Assembly: GCF_011090185.1 (NCBI RefSeq)
Contig: NZ_JAAFGS010000004.1
Coordinates: 434,001 to 498,000, forward strand
Direction of reading: 5' to 3'
Length of the DNA stretch: 64,000 bases
Source: Saccharibacillus alkalitolerans
GTDB lineage: Bacteria > Bacillota > Bacilli > Paenibacillales > Paenibacillaceae
Shown here: positions 58,921-64,000 of the stretch, piece by piece
Position numbering within the stretch: position 1 is the first letter of the stretch
Layout of the letters: every line of letters begins with the position of its first letter
Notes under the pieces: generated by a model
The model's database searches: none
What the model was told of the DNA's origin: nothing
The model's input: only the letters and a program-made list of their open reading frames with translations
Program-made: the position numbers and the translations under genes

Positions 58921-61275
58921 TTACCGTCTGCCTCCGCCCATGCCGCCCGTATTGCCCGTCGTCACGCCCGACTCGTTCACCCAGGTCGTCACGCTGCCCG
59001 AGATCGTGAAGGTCACGACGTCGCTGCCGCCGGCCGATACGGTATATGTGCCGCCGTCTTTCAACTCGGCCGAGCTGACGATTACCGCGCGGAATTCCTT
59101 GGAAGGCGCGACCGTCGCGACCGTACGGCCTTCGGCGTCTTTCACGTCGACCTGCGTGCCGGCCGCCTGCGTATCGGCGAAGGTCATCGCGACCGACAGC
59201 TGCGAAGAAGTATCGCTCGGCGCCTGGGCCATGCCCGCGCTGCCGGCCGCGAGCAGGGTGCCGCCGCTGATTACAAAAGTTCCGTCGTAGTCGAGCGATC
59301 CGTTTCCGTCGTTCGTCGGGCCGTACACCGTCACGGTTCCGCCCGTCATCGCGATCGAACCGTTGGCGTCGAGACCGTCGCCTTCGGCGTTGACGACCAG
59401 TGTGCCGCCGTTGATCGTCAGCCGCGCGCTGCCGGCGCCCATGCCGCCGCCGAAGCCTCCTCCGCCCATGCCGCGAGCGGTATCGGTCGACGTATCGCCG
59501 TTTGCCGCGGTCGAGGCTGCGCTTGCGGTCGTCACGCTTGCGCTCGTATCGGCCGAAGCGGAAGCCGTTACGGCCTTCGCCGAGGAAACGGAGGCAGAAG
59601 CCGCGCCAACCGTCGTATCCGCGTTTTCGTCAGAAGCCGCCGTGTCCGCACTCGCCGTCGAAGCCTCCGACGCGTTGACGCCGTCGTCGCTCGCTGCGAC
59701 GCGAATATCGCCGCCGTCGATCGTGATATTTTCGGCTTCCAGACCTTCGTAGCTGGTCTTCACGTCAATCGTGCCGTCCGTAATCGTCAGCGCCGTCTCG
59801 CCGTGCAGCGCGTCGTCGCCGGTCGAGATCTGCAGGTCGCCTCCCGTGACTTCGGTCGAGCCGTTGCTGTGCAGCGCATCATCCGCCGAGTCGATCGCGA
59901 AGGTTCCGCCGTTGATCGTCAGAACGGTCCCCGCCTTGATGCCTTTCATGCTGTCCGATTCGCCGGTCGAAGCGTCAGCGGCTGCCTTGCTGCTCGCTGC
60001 CGAATCGGCATCGGCCGCCGCGTTCGAATCGCTCCCTGTCGAGACCCGGTCCGGCATGGCCGGAGGCGTTCCGCCGTCCGTCGGCCGCTCGCCGTCAGGC
60101 AGCGCGGGCGGTCCGTCCGTCGTGCCGTCCGTGCTCGTCGCCGTGCCGGAAGCGGCTCCGCTGCCGTCCACGGCAGGGCCTTGGCCCGTACCCGGATCGC
60201 CGGTTCCGCCCGGACCGCGCATCCCTCCGCTCGGCCGCTGGCCGCCGAAGTTTCCTCCTCCTCCGAAGCCTCCGCCCATTGCTTCGGTATGCTCCGGTCC
60301 GTTCGCATGTCCGCCGCCGGTCGCGATATTGAAATCGCCGCCGTCCACGACGACGTTCGTTTCGCCCTGGATGCCGTCATTGCCCGCCTTGATCTCGAAC
60401 GTGCCGCCCTTGATCGCCACGAAGCCTTTTTCCGCATCCTTATCGTTGGTCGATTTGATGCCGTCGCCGGCCGCGTCGATCGTGACCGTGCCGTCTTCGA
60501 CGTATACCCGGTCTTTGCCGACGATGCCGTCGTCCGCCGCCTTGATGTCGATCGTGCCGCTTACGATATTCAGGGCATCCTTGCTCGCGATGCCGTCCTT
60601 ATAGTTCGCCGTCACGGTGAGGCTGCCGGTGCCGTTGACCGTGAGATCCGCTTTGCTGAAAATCGCCGCGCTCGGCTCTTCGTCTTCGTTCAGCGTATAG
60701 GTCACGCCGTCGGTTACCGAGTTGACGGTGCCTTCCGCGAGCGTCAGGATGACTTTTTCGGCGGCTTTCACATAGATCGGAGCGCCGTCGCCGTCCGTCA
60801 GATCCGCGCCGTTCAGAACGATATGAACGGATTCCGCGTCGGCCGTATCGACGACGATCTGTCCGTCGGAGAGCGACCCGCTGAGTACGTAAGTGCCGGC
60901 CGCCGTAATGGTCACCGATCCGTTCGCCGCTTCGGCGCCGGCTCCGTCCACGGAAGCGCTCGCCCCGGCCAGTTTGATGGTCACGGCGTCGGATTCGTCC
61001 CAATCCGCCGCGTAATTCTCGTCGCCGAGCGAGACCAGGTCTGCCGCCTTCAATCCGCTCAGGCTTGCCGAGGCGGTCGCTGCGGCTGCGGAAGAAGAAC
61101 TCGCCTGAGCCGCAGTCGCGGCCTTTGCTGCAGCGTTTGCCGCCGCAGTTTCGGCCGTGTCCGCCGCCGAGCCGCATGCGGACAGCGTCAGCATCGCGCC
61201 CAAGAAAATGACGAGGTTCGTCTGTTTTTTCGCCCGGAACTTTTTCGTTTTCTCGATCTTCGTTGTTTTTCTCAT
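58921..61275 (-). CDS. DUF4353 (carbohydrate-binding domain) lipoprotein
   Basis: This 784-residue lipoprotein has a long basic leader and a lipobox LSAC with the modified Cys at residue 34. The mature part is rich in repeating short beta-strand units of the form gGt/gGdi..ddgI..., characteristic of DUF4353 right-handed beta-helix proteins. Two low-complexity segments break it: a Gly-rich stretch near residues 325-360 (GGGFGGGGNFGG) with a Thr/Ser/Asp/Pro-rich tail, and an Ala/Ser/Thr/Asp segment near residues 530-600. Such proteins accompany CotH, VTC and DUF4956 genes; two of these lie close by. Its ligand is unknown. Confidence 0.8.
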   Translation of the reverse strand: MRKTTKIEKTKKFRAKKQTNLVIFLGAMLTLSACGSAADTAETAAANAAAKAATAAQASSSSAAAATASASLSGLKAADLVSLGDENYAADWDESDAVTIKLAGASASVDGAGAEAANGSVTITAAGTYVLSGSLSDGQIVVDTADAESVHIVLNGADLTDGDGAPIYVKAAEKVILTLAEGTVNSVTDGVTYTLNEDEEPSAAIFSKADLTVNGTGSLTVTANYKDGIASKDALNIVSGTIDIKAADDGIVGKDRVYVEDGTVTIDAAGDGIKSTNDKDAEKGFVAIKGGTFEIKAGNDGIQGETNVVVDGGDFNIATGGGHANGPEHTEAMGGGFGGGGNFGGQRPSGGMRGPGGTGDPGTGQGPAVDGSGAASGTATSTDGTTDGPPALPDGERPTDGGTPPAMPDRVSTGSDSNAAADADSAASSKAAADASTGESDSMKGIKAGTVLTINGGTFAIDSADDALHSNGSTEVTGGDLQISTGDDALHGETALTITDGTIDVKTSYEGLEAENITIDGGDIRVAASDDGVNASEASTASADTAASDENADTTVGAASASVSSAKAVTASASADTSASVTTASAASTAANGDTSTDTARGMGGGGFGGGMGAGSARLTINGGTLVVNAEGDGLDANGSIAMTGGTVTVYGPTNDGNGSLDYDGTFVISGGTLLAAGSAGMAQAPSDTSSQLSVAMTFADTQAAGTQVDVKDAEGRTVATVAPSKEFRAVIVSSAELKDGGTYTVSAGGSDVVTFTISGSVTTWVNESGVTTGNTGGMGGGRR

Positions 61276-61419
61276 CTATCATCGTTCCCTTCTTAGTCGA
61301 ATATGAGATGCTGCCGAGGTTGACTGTCGTATGGGTTGTCGTTTGCCTTGCCCTTATCTTAGGTGAGGAAGCTTTAGCGAATCTTAAAGTCGGATCGAGA
61401 ATCGAAATTTCTCCACGCC

Positions 61420-61451
61420 AAAAGCCCGCTCCCGAAAAGGGGCGGGCTTTT
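61420..61451. terminator. Intrinsic terminator
   Basis: The stem AAAAGCCCGC/GCGGGCTTTT separates the acetyltransferase gene from the DUF4353 gene on the minus strand. Confidence 0.8.
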
Positions 61452-61531
61452 CCCGTCGCCGCTGCGGTCAAGCTCGGCGCGGATCGGCGGATTTCCTTCA
61501 AGTCGCCGCAGGGGCGTTCGAAGTCTCCGGT

Positions 61532-62059
61532 TTACAGGCTCTTATCCAGCATTTTCGTCATAATCCAGTCGGTCTGTTCTTCGTCCCCCATCAAGAAAGA
61601 ATGCGCGCCGATCCGTTCGAAGCCCATTTTTTCGTAAAAAGCGACGGCGCCGCCGTTCTTCTCCCATACGCCCAGCCAGACTTTCGTTTTGCCCTGCTCT
61701 TCGGCGAGCCGGAACGCTTGGTCGATCAGCGCCTTCCCCAGGCCTTTTTTCTGAAAAGCCGACCGGACGTAAATACGCTCGACCTCGAGCGCGTCGTCGC
61801 CCATCGGCTCGGACTGCGCGACGCCGACGTTCACTTTCAAGAATCCGGCCAGCTCCCCTTCGACCGACAGGAAAAAGAACGCCGAACCTTCCGTCGACAG
61901 CTCTTTTTCCAACTGCTGCTCGTGAAACGCTTTTTCCAAATACGCCCGCATGTTTTCCGGCTTGTTCTGCGCCCCGAACGTCTCGCTGAAGGTCTCGATG
62001 CCGATTTGGCGCAGCGCCGGCAGATCCGATACGCCGCATTTTCGAAGTTCCGTGGTCAT
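61532..62059 (-). CDS. PaiA-like GNAT acetyltransferase
   Basis: This 175-residue N-acetyltransferase has the order of Bacillus PaiA: LPALRQIGIETFSETFG, NMRAYLEKAF, GELAGFLKVNVGVAQSEP, LEVERIYVRSAFQKKGLGKALIDQAF (acetyl-CoA site QKKGLG), VWLGVWEKNGGAVAFYEKMGF and a closing QTDWIM. PaiA acetylates polyamines such as spermidine and spermine. It follows a MarR gene by 25 bp and is probably co-regulated with it. Confidence 0.88.
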   Translation of the reverse strand: MTTELRKCGVSDLPALRQIGIETFSETFGAQNKPENMRAYLEKAFHEQQLEKELSTEGSAFFFLSVEGELAGFLKVNVGVAQSEPMGDDALEVERIYVRSAFQKKGLGKALIDQAFRLAEEQGKTKVWLGVWEKNGGAVAFYEKMGFERIGAHSFLMGDEEQTDWIMTKMLDKSL

Positions 62060-62084
62060 GTGTGCCTCCGCCTTTCGCTTCTGT

Positions 62085-62537
62085 TCAATATTCCCTTTTG
62101 CCGCCTTTTTTCACGAAGTCCCAGTCCGCTTCCACATTGGCGCGAATCTTCCGCAGCAGCCGGGCCGCCGTTTCCGCTTCGTCCGCCGACAGCCCCGCCA
62201 GCGCGACGCCGTCCGAATGGACGTTTTCCCGCTTGATGACCGGATAGACGTCCTCTCCCTTTTTCGTCGGAAACAATTTCTTGATTTTGCGGTTGCGCTC
62301 GTCGCCTCGCTTCTCCACGAACCCGTTCGTCTCCAGCTTCTGGATCGCCCGCGCCGCGGTGGTGCGATCCACTTTGATCATCTCGGCCAGCTTCTCCTGA
62401 ATGATGCCGGGATGTTCGCAGACGCGGACCAGGTACAGATACTGTCCCTTGGTCAGGTCGTATTCCTTGAATTCGATGTTGCTGATGGAATCCAGAGACC
62501 GGGCGATCATGCCGATCTCGCGCAAAATGTCCGTCAT
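62085..62537 (-). CDS. MarR family regulator preceding the acetyltransferase
   Basis: This 150-residue winged-helix protein has KEYDLTKGQYLYLVRVCEHPGIIQEKLAEMIKVDRTTAARAIQKLETNGFVEKRGDERNRKIKKLFPTKKGE, with the MarR wing DERNRKIK. Upstream lies a promoter with a perfect inverted repeat over its -10, which suggests autoregulation. The start at 62537 follows GGAGGTGAGG. Ligand unknown; a polyamine or drug is plausible from its partner. Confidence 0.88.
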   Translation of the reverse strand: MTDILREIGMIARSLDSISNIEFKEYDLTKGQYLYLVRVCEHPGIIQEKLAEMIKVDRTTAARAIQKLETNGFVEKRGDERNRKIKKLFPTKKGEDVYPVIKRENVHSDGVALAGLSADEAETAARLLRKIRANVEADWDFVKKGGKREY

Positions 62538-62581
62538 TCCCCTCACCTCCGGCAATCGGCGGCTCCGGATCGAGCTTCGCC

Positions 62582-62621
62582 ATATATTCCGCAATATATC
62601 GAATTTTTGTTGCATTTGCAA
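62582..62621 (-). promoter_or_regulatory. MarR promoter with palindromic operators
   Basis: On the minus strand TTGCAA (62621-62616), a 17-nt spacer and TATATT (62598-62593) form the promoter. A palindrome ATATATT-CCGC-AATATAT (62582-62599), perfect in its 7-bp arms, covers the -10. TTGCATTTGCAA (62610-62621) covers the -35. Both suit repression by the MarR protein. Confidence 0.65.
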
Positions 62622-62637
62622 TAAAAATAAATCCATG

Positions 62638-62687
62638 AAAAAGACGCCCGCCTCTCCCTTGGAATTTCAGGAAAGACGGACGCCTTT
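62638..62687 (-). terminator. Intrinsic terminator after the DUF4956 gene
   Basis: On the minus strand AAAGGCGTCCGTC and GGCGGGCGTCTTTTT form an imperfect stem ending in a T-run. Confidence 0.6.
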
Positions 62688-62771
62688 ACATTCATTTCTA
62701 TAAACCGTCCCGGTTGTTCCGAAACCGCGTTCGAGAGCAAAGTTTCGGCCGAGCAGCCGACCGCCCGATGC

Positions 62772-63461
62772 TCAGTATTCCGCCGTTACCGGAGGAGCCA
62801 TCGTCAGCGACAGGTCGAGATTGCCGTTGCGGGTACGGATCGAATCGAGAAACGCTTTCTGATTGACCTGCCGGTCCATGGTGACGGAGTAGACGAGTTC
62901 GTACAGACTGCCGAGTTCGGTGGTGCGGATCTTCTTCAGCTCGTGCTGCACGCCGAATTTGCGGAACACTTCTTCAAAAGCTTCTTCGTAACCGAGGTTT
63001 TCCGGAATGGTGACTTTGAGCGTCTTCTGCTGGGATTTCTTCACGCCGAACTTGAAGACGCTGAGCGCGAACATGACGGCGCAGAGAATGACGGTGAAGA
63101 GTACCGCGTAGCCGAGCGATCCGACGCCGCAGGCCAGACCGGCCGCCATCGTGAACAGGACGTACGTGATGTCTTTCGGATCGCCCGCCGCGCTGCGGAA
63201 ACGGATGATCGAGAACGCGCCGGCCAGGCTGAAGGCGCGGGCCACGTTGCTGCCGATCATCAAGATGATGACGGCGACGACGATCGGGAGGATAACCAGC
63301 GTTAATGTAAAGCCCTGCGTATAGGTGGTCTTGTTCGTTTTCATATAAGTCAGGCTGATAATAGCACCCAGCAGAATCGCCAGGCAGATCGTGACCAGAG
63401 CATTCGTCAGAGTCAAGTCTGTCGTACTTGTGGTCGTACTGTTGAGGATGGAATCAAGCAT
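62772..63461 (-). CDS. DUF4956 domain membrane protein
   Basis: This 229-residue protein has four or five transmembrane helices in its first 135 residues (ALVTICLAILLGAIISL; GFTLTLVILPIVVAVIILMI; ARAFSLAGAFSIIRFRSAAGDPKDITYVLFTMAAGLA) and a soluble C-terminus. The segment FSIIRFRSAAGDPKD is a DUF4956 signature. DUF4956 genes regularly sit next to VTC-domain polyphosphate polymerase-like and CotH genes. The ATG overlaps the end of the VTC gene by 8 nt. Function unknown; a role in polyphosphate or surface-kinase systems is inferred from context. Confidence 0.87.
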   Translation of the reverse strand: MLDSILNSTTTSTTDLTLTNALVTICLAILLGAIISLTYMKTNKTTYTQGFTLTLVILPIVVAVIILMIGSNVARAFSLAGAFSIIRFRSAAGDPKDITYVLFTMAAGLACGVGSLGYAVLFTVILCAVMFALSVFKFGVKKSQQKTLKVTIPENLGYEEAFEEVFRKFGVQHELKKIRTTELGSLYELVYSVTMDRQVNQKAFLDSIRTRNGNLDLSLTMAPPVTAEY

Positions 63462-64000
63462 ATTGCACAATCTCCTTTTCGTTGGCTTGTTCGAAGTTCG
63501 GCAGATCGCGGAGCGCGCCGACTTGAGGATTCGGGTTAAGAGTCAGGTTTGGATTCGTTTGCAGCTCGGTCAGCGCTCGGCGGCTCTTGACCAGCTTCTT
63601 GTATTCGTTGCCGTATTTCGAGAAGCTCGTGCGGTACAGGCCGTGCTCCGACAGCATCTTGGACAGCCAGGCCGGCACCGTCTTCTCCGCTTTCACTTCC
63701 ATCAGCCATTGCCTCGGTTCCATCAGCTGCTCGCCGTAATCGCCGCATTCCAAATTCACGTCATAGCGGCGGCAGCGGATATTCGTGTCGAACGTGATGC
63801 GCAGGTCGCGGCTCGTCTTGTCGAACAGCGCTTTGCGGTCGTAGGACAGATACACTTTCGGCTCCAGGTCGTACAGACGGAGGAAATATTCGATCTCGCT
63901 CAGCACCTGAGCGTTCATGTAGGGCTGAAGCTTCGGCGGCCGTCCGGTGCGGACGAATTCGTAAGCTTCGCTCAGCTTGAGCGCCGTGCGGCGTTTGTTG
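63454..64000 (-). CDS. VTC domain (polyphosphate polymerase-like) protein, 5' partial
   Basis: The frame runs off the right edge; the start lies beyond 64000. The visible part contains conserved VTC blocks: KLSEAYEFVRTGRPPKLQPYM, EPKVYLSYDRKALFD, LRITFDTNIRCRRYD, WLMEVKAEKTVPAWLSKML and SFSKYGNEYKKL, with the Arg and Lys residues that line the triphosphate tunnel. VTC proteins in yeast make polyphosphate; bacterial members next to DUF4956/CotH are less understood. It overlaps the DUF4956 gene by 8 nt and is on the same transcript. Confidence 0.88.
   Translation of the reverse strand, partial: NKRRTALKLSEAYEFVRTGRPPKLQPYMNAQVLSEIEYFLRLYDLEPKVYLSYDRKALFDKTSRDLRITFDTNIRCRRYDVNLECGDYGEQLMEPRQWLMEVKAEKTVPAWLSKMLSEHGLYRTSFSKYGNEYKKLVKSRRALTELQTNPNLTLNPNPQVGALRDLPNFEQANEKEIVQYA

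Noticed and set aside
58579..61296. A 905-codon open frame on the + strand opposite the DUF4353 gene
   Set aside because: It is Arg/Ala/Gly-rich antisense sequence with no recognisable family. The minus-strand frame has a lipobox and beta-helix pattern, so the + frame is a shadow caused by high GC.

Overview
The window looks like a chromosomal segment of a GC-rich, motile, endospore-lineage Firmicute, most likely Paenibacillaceae (Paenibacillus or Saccharibacillus type). This is inferred from strong AAGGAGG-like ribosome binding sites, frequent TTG/GTG starts, U-tailed intrinsic terminators, sigma-D-like chemotaxis promoters, and family content (udk, EcsC, DUF3934, WGxxGxxG protein, CotH-associated DUF4956/VTC proteins). 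No rRNA, tRNA, prophage, intact insertion sequence or CRISPR array was seen.

Layout. 1-7.4 kb: end of an unknown gene, an SDR, an LLM monooxygenase, two tandem soluble chemoreceptors (one broken by a single TGA), a membrane diguanylate cyclase and udk. 7.5-20.6 kb: GIY-YIG protein, DUF2252, zinc metallopeptidase, EcsC protein, an ECF-sigma/DUF1835 fusion, a large GGDEF-EAL protein, a WYL regulator with an effector-binding protein, DedA, quinol monooxygenase-like and catalase-like genes. 21.1-24.2 kb: a four-gene ADP-ribose operon (Nudix-winged helix regulator, NADAR, PARG-like TIGR02452, macrodomain). 24.4-39.8 kb: SEC-C/YkgJ protein, radical SAM, another diguanylate cyclase, a His-rich secreted protein, small regulator-enzyme pairs (MarR with NADPH oxidoreductase, XRE with a 23-aa peptide, ArsR with SRPBCC), LLM, small membrane proteins, SDR, UbiA and an aldo/keto reductase. 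40-43 kb: two glycosyltransferases around a VTT membrane protein, probably glycolipid synthesis. 43.3-49.5 kb: glycerate kinase, aldo/keto reductase, pentapeptide protein, YjdM, M20 hydrolase and lipid kinase. 50.3-58.6 kb: a five-gene operon SWIM - helical-repeat protein - MoxR AAA+ - DUF5682 - VWA. 58.9-64 kb: DUF4353 lipoprotein, PaiA-like acetyltransferase with its MarR, DUF4956 and a VTC-domain protein cut by the window edge.

The most notable systems are the ADP-ribose operon, which holds several ADP-ribose-linked families but no visible transferase, and the MoxR/VWA/DUF5682/SWIM operon, whose genes are coupled by 1-4 nt junctions. Two kinds of non-coding structure also stand out. One is a four-hairpin array found twice with the same 50/61/50-bp spacing, each time between convergent genes at the 3' end of one of those two operons. 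The other is a foldback element found in two good copies, each lying in the same orientation between two copies of a transcription-terminator stem-loop, of which only the distal copy keeps its U-tract.
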